Shown: positions 9,394-18,532, counted from the first letter of the stretch. The stretch: 64,000 bases of DNA from Antarctobacter heliothermus (GCF_900188425.1 NZ_FZON01000006.1:1-64000); one strand, 5' to 3'. The notes: generated from the sequence alone by a model not told the origin. Translations and numbers: made by a program.

Positions 9394-10347
9394 TCACGTC
9401 CTCTGGATACGGGGGTCGATGGCGGCCTGCACCACATCGACAATCAGGTTCATCGCCACAAAGAACAGCGCAAGGATCAGGATTGTCCCCTGCAACAACG
9501 GCAAGTCGCGCTGGAAGATGGCGTTCGACAGCAAAAAGCCAGAGCCGGGCCAGTTGAACACCGTCTCGATCAGGATCGAGCCACCCAGCAGATAGCCCAG
9601 TTGCAGCCCCATGACCGACAGCGCGGTGGCGGCTGCATTGCGCGCGACGTGGCGCAATACGTCGGCGCGGCTCATGCCCTTGGCATATAGCGCATCAACG
9701 AAATCCTGGGACAGGATGTCCCCGGCCAGTGCACGCACCGTGCGTGACACGATACCGATGGGGACCACTGCCAAAGTCACCGCAGGCAGGACAAGGTGGC
9801 GAATATGCGCCCAGTCCCAGGCCCAGCTTTGCGACCCGCCCGGCCCCGCACCCATGGATGGCAGCCAGCTAAGATTGACGGAAAAGATGATGACCAGAAC
9901 GATGCCCAGCCAGTAGTTCGGCACCGACACGCCCGTGATCGACAGCGCGGTCACCGCGCGGTCGATCCATGTGTCGCGGAAATAGCCAGCAAGGAAGCCT
10001 AGGAAAATGCCGATGGGAAAGGCGATCACAGCCGCCGACACCGCCAGAAGCAGCGAGTTTTTCACCGCACCAAACACTTCGGCGGCAACCGGGCGTCCAG
10101 TGGCGATGGATTTGCCCATGTCGCCCTGGACCAGATTGCCGATCCAGATGGCGTATTGAATGGGCAGCGGTTTATCGAGGCCATAGGCGGCGCGCATGGC
10201 GGCCTGTTCTTCGGCGGTGGCGTCAATCGCCATGATTGCGGTCAACGGATCGCCGGGGGCGATCTGGACCAGCAGAAAGCAGATCACCGACACGCCAAAG
10301 GCGACAGGCAGGACCAGCAGAATACGTCGGATGAGATAGCTGAGCAC
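9394..10347 (-). CDS. ABC transporter permease (DppB-like)
   Basis: 317 residues, six predicted TM segments. Starts MLSYLIRRILLVLPVAFGVS, the standard opening of DppB/OppB permeases, with QIAPGDPL in the first periplasmic loop, the YWLGIVLVIIFSV segment, an EAA-type loop (DFVDALYAKGMSRADVLRHVARNAA) and VFNWPGSGFLL. Pairs with the DppC-like permease. A strong hairpin separates it from the binding-protein gene upstream. Confidence 0.95.
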   Translation of the reverse strand: MLSYLIRRILLVLPVAFGVSVICFLLVQIAPGDPLTAIMAIDATAEEQAAMRAAYGLDKPLPIQYAIWIGNLVQGDMGKSIATGRPVAAEVFGAVKNSLLLAVSAAVIAFPIGIFLGFLAGYFRDTWIDRAVTALSITGVSVPNYWLGIVLVIIFSVNLSWLPSMGAGPGGSQSWAWDWAHIRHLVLPAVTLAVVPIGIVSRTVRALAGDILSQDFVDALYAKGMSRADVLRHVARNAAATALSVMGLQLGYLLGGSILIETVFNWPGSGFLLSNAIFQRDLPLLQGTILILALFFVAMNLIVDVVQAAIDPRIQRT

Positions 10348-10371
10348 GGGGGTGGCTTTCTATGTCCAAAG

Positions 10372-10398
10372 GCCCCCGCCACATAGCGCGGCGGGGGC
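10372..10398 (-). terminator. Intercistronic hairpin between binding-protein and permease genes
   Basis: Perfect 9-bp stem GCCCCCGCC / GGCGGGGGC with a 9-nt loop, 8 bp after the binding-protein stop and 24 bp before the permease ATG. In the minus-strand RNA it is followed by only a short CTTT. Such hairpins commonly act as partial terminators or 3' stabilisers that give more binding protein than permease; the role here is inferred. Confidence 0.65.
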
Positions 10399-10406
10399 TG
10401 CGAGCC

Positions 10407-12008
10407 TTAGTCGGCCATCGAGATTGAAGAGAAGTTCTGGTACCAGTTCTGCGCCTGAACAAAGCCTTCGACCTTGGGGCTCAGCGCGCGGGGCGCCACG
10501 TCATGGGTCACAAAGAGGAACAGCGCGTCGTTGACGTATTTCTCATGCGTCGCTTGCAGAACGGCGGTCTGTGCTTCGGGATCAAAGGTGGTTTTGATCT
10601 CTTCGAACAGCGCCTGCATTTCCGGGTCGATGTAGTGACCCCAGTTGGTGCCGTTGGGTGCGATCAGACCTTCGTCAAGGTGACGGATCAGGCCGGTGAA
10701 CGGATCCTGGATGAAGTAGGTAAAGTTGATAGACTGCGCGCCATCCACTGCCTCATCCGCCGCACCTGCACGCCACAGGTTGATCATCTGGTTCCATTCC
10801 ACGACCATGAAGTCCACGTCGATCCAGACCTCGGCAAGGCTCTGCTGGACGTATTCGTTCATCGGCAGCGGCAGCATCTGACCAGAACCCGAGGGAGAGA
10901 TCAGCGCCTTGACCGTCAGGCGGTTGTCAGGGCCATAACCGGCCTCTGTCATCAGCGCCTTGGCCGCTTCCAGATCATAGGATGGGTCAAACGTCGGTGC
11001 GCCGAACCACTGCGACGATGGCGGCAGAAACCCTTTGGCCGGGACCATCAGGCCGCCTAGCAGCGGCATCATGCTTTCGCGGTCGATCGCCATGTTGGCG
11101 GCCTTGCGCACGCGGATGTCATTCCAGGGTGAGCCTTCCAGGCGCGACAGGTGCCATGTCCAGTTGTGCGGATAGGCGTTGGACGAAATGACAAAGCCGT
11201 TGCCAGTCATCGCCGGGATGGTGTCGGGCGCAGGTGCCTCGATCCAGTCGACCTGACCGGACAGCAGTGCAGCGGCGCGGGCGTTGGGTTCCGGCAGCGG
11301 GATCAGGACCATCTTGTCCAGCTTGGGGATGCGGGTTTCGTCCCAATAATCCGCGTTCGGCACCAGTTCGGCGCGCTCACGCGGGACAAAAGCTTCCAGC
11401 TTCCAAGGGCCGGTGCCAGAGGGCGCCATCGCGACCTTTTCCCAGTCCTTGTCCATCGCCTCCCAGTTGGCCTTGGAGGACATCAAAATCCACGCAAGCT
11501 GATAGGGCAGCGTCGCGTCAGGAACCGTGGTTGTGATGGTCAGCGTCAGATCATCGACGGCCTCATAGGACGCGACGGCGGGAATTCGGCTTTTGCCTTG
11601 GGCCGACTGGCGCGGGTCATATTGCTCGGCTTCGCTGTCCAGCAGTTTGTCGAGGTTCCAGACGACCACTTCGGCTGTCAGCGGCGATCCGTCGTGAAAG
11701 GTCACGTCTTCACGCAGGGCAAATGTCCATGTCAGCTCGTCTTCGCCCACCGACCATTCTGTCGCCAGGCCGGGGATCAGGACCGACGGTTTGTCAGCGC
11801 TGGTCAGATCCCATTCGATCAGTGAATCGTAGACTGTATAGCCCATGAAACGCATGCCTTCGCCGCCCTGATCGGTCTGGCCGGTCGTCAGCGGAATGTC
11901 GGCTGCGGTCATGCCGACACGCAGCACGCCTTGGGCGTTGGCGAATGTGGCACAGGACAGCGTGATCGCTGTCGCAATGGCCACCGCGCCTTTTAGAAAT
12001 CTAGGCAT
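10407..12008 (-). CDS. ABC transporter substrate-binding protein, family 5
   Basis: 533 residues, SBP_bac_5 (DppA/OppA) family, periplasmic. The start at 12008 is chosen because AAGGGGG lies 6 bp upstream and it gives a clean signal peptide MPRFLKGAVAIATAITLSC cut near ATFANAQG. Family features: YDSLIEWD, WTFALREDVTFHDGSPLTAE, GTGPWKLEAF, RKAANMAIDRESM. The ligand cannot be read; the operon with amidases, RidA and a nearby D-carbamoylase suggests an amide, ureido or carbamoyl compound. Confidence 0.94.
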   Translation of the reverse strand: MPRFLKGAVAIATAITLSCATFANAQGVLRVGMTAADIPLTTGQTDQGGEGMRFMGYTVYDSLIEWDLTSADKPSVLIPGLATEWSVGEDELTWTFALREDVTFHDGSPLTAEVVVWNLDKLLDSEAEQYDPRQSAQGKSRIPAVASYEAVDDLTLTITTTVPDATLPYQLAWILMSSKANWEAMDKDWEKVAMAPSGTGPWKLEAFVPRERAELVPNADYWDETRIPKLDKMVLIPLPEPNARAAALLSGQVDWIEAPAPDTIPAMTGNGFVISSNAYPHNWTWHLSRLEGSPWNDIRVRKAANMAIDRESMMPLLGGLMVPAKGFLPPSSQWFGAPTFDPSYDLEAAKALMTEAGYGPDNRLTVKALISPSGSGQMLPLPMNEYVQQSLAEVWIDVDFMVVEWNQMINLWRAGAADEAVDGAQSINFTYFIQDPFTGLIRHLDEGLIAPNGTNWGHYIDPEMQALFEEIKTTFDPEAQTAVLQATHEKYVNDALFLFVTHDVAPRALSPKVEGFVQAQNWYQNFSSISMAD

Positions 12009-12173
12009 TGATACCCCCTTAGGTTGCCAAGTCATTGTTTTACCTTCATATTATCGGTCAATCTGACGTTTATCCTGTTTCGAAGAACTGTGGCGGGGGC
12101 CTTGCCTTGCAGCCAGCGGGAACGTTATTTTGCCGAAGATGTTTTTCTGCACTGCAGCGAAATGCCTAATTTT

Positions 12174-12187
12174 TGACCTGTCGGTCA
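12174..12187. promoter_or_regulatory. Inverted repeat upstream of the binding-protein gene
   Basis: TGACC-TGTC-GGTCA, 5-bp arms with a 4-bp centre, in the 223-bp gap between the racemase-like gene and the binding-protein gene. A partial second copy (TCGGTCA followed by TCTGAC) lies near 12054-12068. The size and shape resemble TetR-family operators. No regulator gene is adjacent. Confidence 0.35.
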
Positions 12188-12231
12188 GCAGTTGACGCCT
12201 CTTTCTGCGGCGGATGAATGGCGTGATTGGG

Positions 12232-12837
12232 TCAGAGGCAGTCGCGCATTTCGGCACAGGCCGCGCGAATCGGCGAAATCAGCGGCACCGGGCTAATCGC
12301 AGACAGCCGTTCTGCCGCTGCGCCAAGGGGGCCACCGCCAATGATGACCACCTCGGCGCCGTCATCGGCAGCGCGCAGGATGGCCCGTGTCAGGGCCGCA
12401 TCCAACCGCCCGGGATGCGCCATCAAGGCCAGCGGATCGTCCGAGGTCATGTAACAGCCAAGATAGCCGCCTACCGGCGTCATCAGCGCATCGATTGGCC
12501 CAGCCAGCCCGGGCGTGGTCGTCGCCACGGCAAAACGCCGCCCCGCCACCGCCCGGGCAGAGGCGGCGCCGATCCCGATCACCGGACAGGCCAGCCGCGC
12601 TGACAACGCCGCGCGCCCCGGATCGCCGAAGGCAGAGACGATCACGCCCGCGACCCGGGGCAATTGTGCCTCGGCCACCTGGCGCCCTGCGACCTCCAGC
12701 GCCGCCGCATCGACGATCATCTGCGGGCCTTTCGGGGCGGTCCATCCGGTGATCTCTGGCAGGATTTGACGTGCAATGGTCAGCATTGCCTCGGTCGTGG
12801 CCGCGTTTGCATTGGGGTTCATCAACAGCACGGTCAT
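12232..12837 (-). CDS. Asp/Glu/hydantoin racemase-family protein lacking both catalytic cysteines
   Basis: 201 residues. Opens MTVLLMNPNANAATTEAML, the classic hydantoin-racemase N-terminus. In active hydantoin racemases the two catalytic Cys are in an ACF-D-type and an LGCAGM-type motif; here these are VSAFGDPG (Ala at 69) and IIGGGPLG (Gly at 167-169). The fold is therefore clear, but Cys-based racemisation should be impossible. It overlaps the downstream end of the upstream amidase gene by 4 bp (ATGA). Possible roles: a different isomerase/lyase activity or a binding protein. Confidence 0.8.
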   Translation of the reverse strand: MTVLLMNPNANAATTEAMLTIARQILPEITGWTAPKGPQMIVDAAALEVAGRQVAEAQLPRVAGVIVSAFGDPGRAALSARLACPVIGIGAASARAVAGRRFAVATTTPGLAGPIDALMTPVGGYLGCYMTSDDPLALMAHPGRLDAALTRAILRAADDGAEVVIIGGGPLGAAAERLSAISPVPLISPIRAACAEMRDCL

Positions 12838-14165
12838 GCCCGCTGCTCCGCGTCCAATGTCGCGGCAAGGCCCAATAACAGGGGCTCTGCTCCTGTATCG
12901 CCGATCAGTTGCATCCCGATGGGCAAGGCGTTGCCACGGCCTGCTGGAAAGGCCAGCGCCGGCAGGCCGGTCGCGTTGACCCAGCCGGTATAGACCGCGT
13001 GGCCCCGTGGCCCCACGTCTTGCCCGTCGATCATCGGTGGATAGGCTTGATCCGCAGGCCAGGGCATCGCAGCCGCCGTCGGCATCAGCACCGCATCATA
13101 CCCCCAAAGACCGCGCACAGCCTCGCGCAGGGCAAAGATCCGTGTCATGGCCTCATACAGCTCGACCGCATTGGCCTTCGACCCGGCGCGCGCCATCGCG
13201 CGGTACTTCTCGGCTGCGTGTTGCAGCAACGCGGGATCATTGCGGCACAGATGCGCCAGACCAACCTCGGCGATGCTTGACCAGACCGCGTTCAGCGGCT
13301 CCAGATCCAGCGGTAAAGCGCCTTCAACCACCTCATGGCCCAGCGCACGAAACCGGTTGACCATCCCGGCAAAGCTGTCGCGGATTAGCGGATCACACGG
13401 CGCATCCCCCAGCAGCCCAACCGCCAGAATGCGGCAGGCGCCCGGCGCTTTTGCCCCCTGCCCCGTCAGAACCCGGTGAAACAGTTCTAGATCACGGGCG
13501 GATCGTGCAATCGGCCCGACGACCTCAAGATCCAACAGCACTTGCGGCAATCCACCCCCGCGTCGCACCACTCCGATCCCCGGTTTCAGCCCCCAAAGCC
13601 CGGTGTAGCCCGCTGGTCGCCGGATGGACCCGCCCCCATCGGTCGCCAACCCCGCCACCGCCATGCCAGAGGCCACAGCCGCCACAACTCCGCCGGATGA
13701 GCCTCCGGGTGTCAGTGCCGGGTCAAACGGATGCCGGGTCGGACCAAAGGTGATGTTGTCGGTATAGCCATCCACCGCAAATTCCGGCGTGTTGCCCTTG
13801 CCAAGGATCACCGCCCCCGCCGCACGCAGCGCCGCCACCGGCACCTCGTCCCGCTCGACCACGCGCTGGGCCAGTTCCGCGTTGCCCCATGCTGCGGGCA
13901 TCCCTGCGGCGCACAGGTTGTCCTTGATGATCACCGGCACACCGTTCAGTGGCCCCGCCGCGCCACCTGCCCGCAACTTCTGCCTCGCATCGCGCGCCTC
14001 GCGCAAGGCCGTGCCCGACAGCGTGCTGTAGGCGTTCAGCCTGCCATTTTCTGCGGCGATCCGGTCCATATGCGCGCGCGTCACCTCGACCGGGTCGATG
14101 CGACCATCGGCATAGGCCGCTTGCAGCGCAGTGGCATCCATCTTTGTCACGGGGAGATCGCTCAT
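12834..14165 (-). CDS. Amidase-signature family amidase
   Basis: 443 residues. K81 (VPVIIKDNL), the GGSSGG block at 154-159 and S180 (ATDGGGSIRRPAGY) give the Lys-cisSer-Ser triad. Full family length. Distinct from the second amidase of the same cluster (5313-6485). Translationally coupled to the racemase-like gene through an ATGA overlap. Its own ATG overlaps the stop of a short upstream ORF (14162-14449) in the same manner. Confidence 0.88.
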   Translation of the reverse strand: MSDLPVTKMDATALQAAYADGRIDPVEVTRAHMDRIAAENGRLNAYSTLSGTALREARDARQKLRAGGAAGPLNGVPVIIKDNLCAAGMPAAWGNAELAQRVVERDEVPVAALRAAGAVILGKGNTPEFAVDGYTDNITFGPTRHPFDPALTPGGSSGGVVAAVASGMAVAGLATDGGGSIRRPAGYTGLWGLKPGIGVVRRGGGLPQVLLDLEVVGPIARSARDLELFHRVLTGQGAKAPGACRILAVGLLGDAPCDPLIRDSFAGMVNRFRALGHEVVEGALPLDLEPLNAVWSSIAEVGLAHLCRNDPALLQHAAEKYRAMARAGSKANAVELYEAMTRIFALREAVRGLWGYDAVLMPTAAAMPWPADQAYPPMIDGQDVGPRGHAVYTGWVNATGLPALAFPAGRGNALPIGMQLIGDTGAEPLLLGLAATLDAEQRA

Positions 14166-14584
14166 CGGCGCGCGACCCGCCGCCGCGCGGACATCAGGGC
14201 CGGGATCAGCCAGAGCATCGCCGCCAAGATCGGGTCACCGCCGGTCAGACCGGCAGACCCGCCCCTCCGCGCTCTGAAAACCGTCCCGCTCTGTCGTAAA
14301 AATGCGCCGTGCATTCGCCCAGTCCTGTCGCGATTACAGAAGCGACAACCTGACGGGCAGGGGCACGCCCTGCAAAATAGGTGCGGCCGCATTCCCGGGC
14401 CGGAACCGGAAGACCGGCGCGGTTTGCACGAAATTTCACCGCACGCCACGCCCGTTGCCGCAAGTCAAGGCGGCCTGAAATCCAGGTGTCAGACAAAGGC
14501 GAATCCTGACCCGAAGCAATCAACCCGCCGACTCCCTTGGCGGGGCTGTCGCCGGATCTCAGACGGCACGAACAGCCGACCCGC
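14166..14584 (-). other. 419-bp gap with one doubtful short ORF
   Basis: No recognisable gene. A minus-strand ORF of up to 95 codons (14162-14449) ends in a hydrophobic stretch (AAMLWLIPALM) followed by the basic tail SARRRVARR, and its TGA overlaps the amidase ATG by 4 bp. The N-terminal part looks non-coding (Arg/Cys rich, no clear ribosome-binding site). It may be a small membrane peptide, the remnant of a deleted gene, or chance. Confidence 0.3.
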
Positions 14585-15304
14585 TCAGCGCGGAACCAGC
14601 GCCGCCTTGACCTCACCAAAACCCGCAACCTGCGCCTGAACCACGTCGCCCGCCCCAAACCACGGCAGACCGCAGAGCGACCCGGTAATGATGTGCTGGC
14701 CCGGCTGAACGCCGCCGCAATGGTCACCCAAATGATCAAGGCACAGTTGCAGGTTGGCCAACGCGGACCCGCCCGGCACTTCGGCCGCACCATCCAGAAT
14801 CACGCGATCCGCCCCGGTCATCCGCGCCTGTACCGTGCCGAAATCCGACCCATCCCAGCTGTCCAGAACCGGCCCAAGAACCAGACCGTCGTTCAATTGC
14901 ATGTCGGACATCTTTTGCATCGGGTCCAAAGAGTCACCCGAAAACCGTGTGTCGACCAGTTCCATCACCAGACGCGGACGGAACAGCTCCCCAATCGGTG
15001 CATCCGAAAAGGGCTGCATCAGTTCAAATGCGATTTCCAGTTCAACCCCGGCCATGTTCGGCGACGGAATAGCCACGCCGTTGTCAAAGACGCGATGCGC
15101 CGAAATCGGTGCCAGAATCGGCGGCCCTTCGGGCCGCGCCGCGACCTTGAAGCCTGCCACAGCCCCCAGTTCGGTTTGAATCGCGGCCTGGATGGCAATT
15201 GCCTCTGAATAGGTAGGAATTTCCCCCGGCGGTACAATCTGCTTGCCGGTAGTGCGGGCGGCCTTCAGGGCTTCGGAATAGGTGGCGATCACGTCAAGGC
15301 GCAT
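14585..15304 (-). CDS. 2-keto-4-pentenoate hydratase / FAH-family protein
   Basis: 239 residues from ATG at 15304, chosen over 15331, 15316 and 15307 because GGAG lies 6 bp before it. Relative of MhpD/HpcG hydratases, which act on 2-oxo-pentenoate-type acids from aromatic ring cleavage. The acidic metal-binding block GVELEIAFELMQPF (about 86-99) and ENRF-like MELVDTRF are present. No other ring-cleavage genes are nearby, so the substrate is open. It is separated by 419 bp from the amidase operon. Confidence 0.75.
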   Translation of the reverse strand: MRLDVIATYSEALKAARTTGKQIVPPGEIPTYSEAIAIQAAIQTELGAVAGFKVAARPEGPPILAPISAHRVFDNGVAIPSPNMAGVELEIAFELMQPFSDAPIGELFRPRLVMELVDTRFSGDSLDPMQKMSDMQLNDGLVLGPVLDSWDGSDFGTVQARMTGADRVILDGAAEVPGGSALANLQLCLDHLGDHCGGVQPGQHIITGSLCGLPWFGAGDVVQAQVAGFGEVKAALVPR

Positions 15305-15531
15305 CATGGTCTCCATTGCTGCATGGGCCAAGCCCGCCTGCCAGTTCCTACAGACTACGCGGCAAGAGGTCGAGCCGGGTCAGGCCCGTGCAAAAGGTTC
15401 AATCAATATCCGATGGCCTGCGGCGCGCCGATTGCGGCCCATACCAATGTCACGCCAATCGGATTTTTCTGTTTGAGAGATACCAGCACCGCCGGTTTTC
15501 TCTAGCGCTTCAACGCCCTACCAAGAGGTAG

Positions 15532-15608
15532 TGGCGGACCGAGGAGGATTCGAACCCCCGACCCCTTGATTCGTAGTCAAGTACTCTATCCAGCTGAGCT
15601 ATCGGTCC
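15532..15608 (-). tRNA. tRNA-Arg (anticodon ACG)
   Basis: 77 nt on the minus strand. The acceptor arm pairs GGACCGA with TCGGTCC, followed by discriminator G and an encoded CCA. The D arm contains AGCTCAGCTGGATAGAG, the anticodon stem is CTTGA/TCAAG around CTACGAA with anticodon ACG, and the T arm contains GGTTCGAATCC. A34 would be read as inosine to decode CGU, CGC and CGA. Confidence 0.98.
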
Positions 15609-15714
15609 GTGAGGGCGGGATTTACCTATGGAGTCCTGCCAATGCAAGGGGCAATCACAGGTTTTCTTTGTCACGAGCGGCCACGAGTCCCAAAACGCCC
15701 CACTGCCCCCGGCC

Positions 15715-17097
15715 TCAACTCACGTCGCCCATCGGCAACCGGATTTCGAAACAGGTGCCGGCGTCGTCGCTGTGGGTCAGCCGCAGGCTGCCGCCGTGGC
15801 CGCGCACCAGTTCGGCGACGATGGCCAGACCCAGCCCCGACCCGCCCTTGCGCACCCCGCCCTGAAACGCCTGAAACAGATGTTCGCGCGCCTTGGGCGG
15901 CAGCCCCGGCCCGGTGTCGGACACGGTGATCACCCAATCCTCATCCTCGGCATGGGCGGCCACGTTGATCTCACCGGGCTGGCCGGTGGCGACAATGGCC
16001 TGCCGGGCGTTGCGGATCAGGTTGGACAGCGCGCGGTAGATCTGTTCGGAATCGGCGCGCACCGTCATGCTGGCGGGGATGTCCTCAGACAGGCTGACGT
16101 CGTGATCGTTCAGCGCCAGCCGCTCGGCCTCCAGCACCTCGTTGGTCAGTTCCGACAGGTTGAACAGCATCAGGCTGGGAGCCGGTTCCTCTGCCCGACC
16201 AAAGGCCAGCGTGTTCTCGCACAGCGAAATCGCGCGGGTGATCGAATTGACCAGCTTGGGCGCCATCCGCTGCACCGCCGGGTCCTCTGACATCTCGATC
16301 CGGTCGGTGAACAACTGGGCCGATGTCAGGATATTGCGCAGATCGTGGCTGACCCGGGCCATCGCCCCACCCAATTGCGCCAGCCGGTCTTTCTGCCGCA
16401 GCGCTTGGGTCAACTGCGTCTGCAGCAACTGCAACGATTCCTCTGCCTCGCGCAATTCCCGCACGGTGGCCGAGGGCCGGATGATCCGGCGCGCGTCCTC
16501 GGGTGCCTCGGCGTATCTCTGGATGTGGCCCACCACCCCCTTGATCGGTTTCACCAGCAGGCGGCGCACCGCAAGAAACAGCAGCATCGCCGTGATGATG
16601 GAAATGACCGCCGACAGCAGCAGGATGCGCAGACCGTAATCAATCATGGCCGCGCGCAACGGGGCGCTGTCCATCGTGACCTCGATCAGCTCACCGCCAT
16701 CTCGCAACGGCGCGCCCATCACACGGATCACCTGCGGGTCGCTCTCCACCAGACAGGCCAGCGCGTCCCGCATCAGCTCCCACGCAGGGGCATCGCGCAA
16801 ATCGAAAGAATGCGACACCTCGCCCGGGATCGGAGAGGACAGCACCAGCTGCCGGATCTCGTCGCGCCTGAGCACCACGTTGTAGACCCCCGCATTGGCC
16901 AGCAGTTCGACCTCCAGCTCCGGCTCGATCATGTCGTCCGCCAGCAGAGCCAGCGACGCGATCTGCGCCCGCTCCAACCGCGCCAGCAGGTAATCCTCGC
17001 GGAACCGCGCCACCGACGGCATAAAGATCAGCACTTCGGCCATCATCACGAAGATGACGGTCAGGATCAAAAAGCGGCCGGACAGGGTGTTGAGCAT
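15715..17097 (-). CDS. Orphan sensor histidine kinase
   Basis: 460 residues. TM1 about 7-27, a periplasmic domain of about 125 residues, TM2 about 157-180, a HAMP linker, then a HisKA domain with the phospho-acceptor in SHDLRN (about 252-257). HATPase_c boxes: N box LIRNARQA, G1 DTGPGLP, G2 GGSGLGLAIVAELVRGHGG. No response regulator gene is adjacent. It is 15 bp downstream of the flavoprotein gene and so probably co-transcribed with it and the VTT membrane protein. Confidence 0.93.
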   Translation of the reverse strand: MLNTLSGRFLILTVIFVMMAEVLIFMPSVARFREDYLLARLERAQIASLALLADDMIEPELEVELLANAGVYNVVLRRDEIRQLVLSSPIPGEVSHSFDLRDAPAWELMRDALACLVESDPQVIRVMGAPLRDGGELIEVTMDSAPLRAAMIDYGLRILLLSAVISIITAMLLFLAVRRLLVKPIKGVVGHIQRYAEAPEDARRIIRPSATVRELREAEESLQLLQTQLTQALRQKDRLAQLGGAMARVSHDLRNILTSAQLFTDRIEMSEDPAVQRMAPKLVNSITRAISLCENTLAFGRAEEPAPSLMLFNLSELTNEVLEAERLALNDHDVSLSEDIPASMTVRADSEQIYRALSNLIRNARQAIVATGQPGEINVAAHAEDEDWVITVSDTGPGLPPKAREHLFQAFQGGVRKGGSGLGLAIVAELVRGHGGSLRLTHSDDAGTCFEIRLPMGDVS

Positions 17098-17112
17098 GGG
17101 GCGCTATCGCAT

Positions 17113-18531
17113 TCAGGGCAGCCAGCGCTGGACCAGCCTGACCACTTTCTTGACGGTGTCGTTCTCAAACAGCTTCGGAGAGAAATAGGCCCCCGCGACG
17201 CGCTTGTTGATCTCTCCAATCGTCGGATAAGGTGAGACCATGTTGGAAACCGCGCTCATCTTCAACCCGTTGGCGATGACAAGCGACCAGAGATTGATCA
17301 ATTCGCCCGCCTGATGGCCCGCGATGGACACGCCCACCGGCCTGTCCCGGACCACCATGACCTTGATCAGGCCCGTGGTCTTGCGCTCGGCAATGGCGCG
17401 GTCGTTGTGGCTGTATTCAAAGCGGACCACCGTCAGCCTGTCACCGTGTTCCTCACGCGCCTGCGCCTCTGTCAGGCCGACCTGTGACAGTTCCGGCTGG
17501 GTATAGGTGGCCCAGGGGATATGCGCGGTCTTGGTCTTGGCGGGCAGGCCGAACAGCGCGGAGCGGATGACAATCCCGGCATGATAGCCCGCCACATGGG
17601 TAAATTGCAGGCCGCCTGCCGCGTCGCCAATGGCATAGACGCGCCGGTTGCTGGTTTTCAGGCTGTCGTCCACCTTGACGCCTGCCTTGGTCGTCTCGAC
17701 CCCCGCCGCGTCAAGGTTCAGCTTGTCGAGGTTGGCCTTGCGCCCCACCGCCACCAACAGGTGAGAGCCCTTGAAGACGCGGCCATCCTTGGCCTCGACT
17801 TCTATCGCGCCCGCCGCGCCGCGCACCTCTTGCGCCAGCGCCTCTTCGGCGATCTCGATGCCCTCGGCGCGCAACTGGTCCAACACGATCTGCGCCAGTT
17901 CGGGGTCGTCCTTGCCCAACGCCTTGGCCCCTTCGATCACTGTCACCTGTGAGCCAAGCCGCCGGTGCGCCTGCGCCATTTCCATGCCGATGGGGCCGCC
18001 ACCGATAATCAGCAGGTGGTCGGGCCGCTCGCGCAGATCCCACAGCGTTTCATTTGTCAGATAGGGTACAGCGTCCAGACCGGGGATCGGCGGCACCAGA
18101 GGCGACGACCCGGTGGCAATCACAATCCGCCGCGCGGTGATGCGATACCCGCCCGCCTCGACCACCCGGTCAGAGGTAAACCGCCCGTAGTCGCGGATCA
18201 CGCGCACGCCGAACCCCTCAAACCGTTCCTGACTGTCGACAGGTTCAATCTGCGCGATCACATCCGCCACATGGGCCTGTGCAGCAGCGTAATCCACCTG
18301 CGGCGCGGCATCCGCGACGCCGTAGACCTCTGCATGGCGCATCGCATGGGCGGTCTTGGCGCTGGCGATCAGCGCCTTGGACGGCACACAGCCATAGTTC
18401 AGGCAATCGCCGCCCATCTTGTGACCCTCCAGCAGGATCACGTCGGCACCCATCTGGCTGGCTCCCGCAGCCACGGACAGGCCACCCGATCCGGCACCAA
18501 GAATCAGCAGATCACAGGTCAGGTTTTCCAT
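17113..18531 (-). CDS. FAD/NAD(P)-dependent pyridine nucleotide-disulfide oxidoreductase (MerA/Lpd-like)
   Basis: 472 residues. FAD-binding GAGSGGLSVA at the N-terminus, the redox pair in CLNYGCVPSK (about 43-52), NAD(P)-binding IIGGGPIGMEMAQ, FAD motif VYAIGDAAGG, C-terminal dimerisation domain. In lipoamide dehydrogenases the active-site base is His in HPxxxE; here the segment reads VSPYPTIGE, with Ser in place of that His. It is thus probably not a lipoamide dehydrogenase. One base separates it from the VTT membrane-protein gene, a pairing seen in other bacteria. Confidence 0.9.
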   Translation of the reverse strand: MENLTCDLLILGAGSGGLSVAAGASQMGADVILLEGHKMGGDCLNYGCVPSKALIASAKTAHAMRHAEVYGVADAAPQVDYAAAQAHVADVIAQIEPVDSQERFEGFGVRVIRDYGRFTSDRVVEAGGYRITARRIVIATGSSPLVPPIPGLDAVPYLTNETLWDLRERPDHLLIIGGGPIGMEMAQAHRRLGSQVTVIEGAKALGKDDPELAQIVLDQLRAEGIEIAEEALAQEVRGAAGAIEVEAKDGRVFKGSHLLVAVGRKANLDKLNLDAAGVETTKAGVKVDDSLKTSNRRVYAIGDAAGGLQFTHVAGYHAGIVIRSALFGLPAKTKTAHIPWATYTQPELSQVGLTEAQAREEHGDRLTVVRFEYSHNDRAIAERKTTGLIKVMVVRDRPVGVSIAGHQAGELINLWSLVIANGLKMSAVSNMVSPYPTIGEINKRVAGAYFSPKLFENDTVKKVVRLVQRWLP

Positions 18532-18532
18532 C

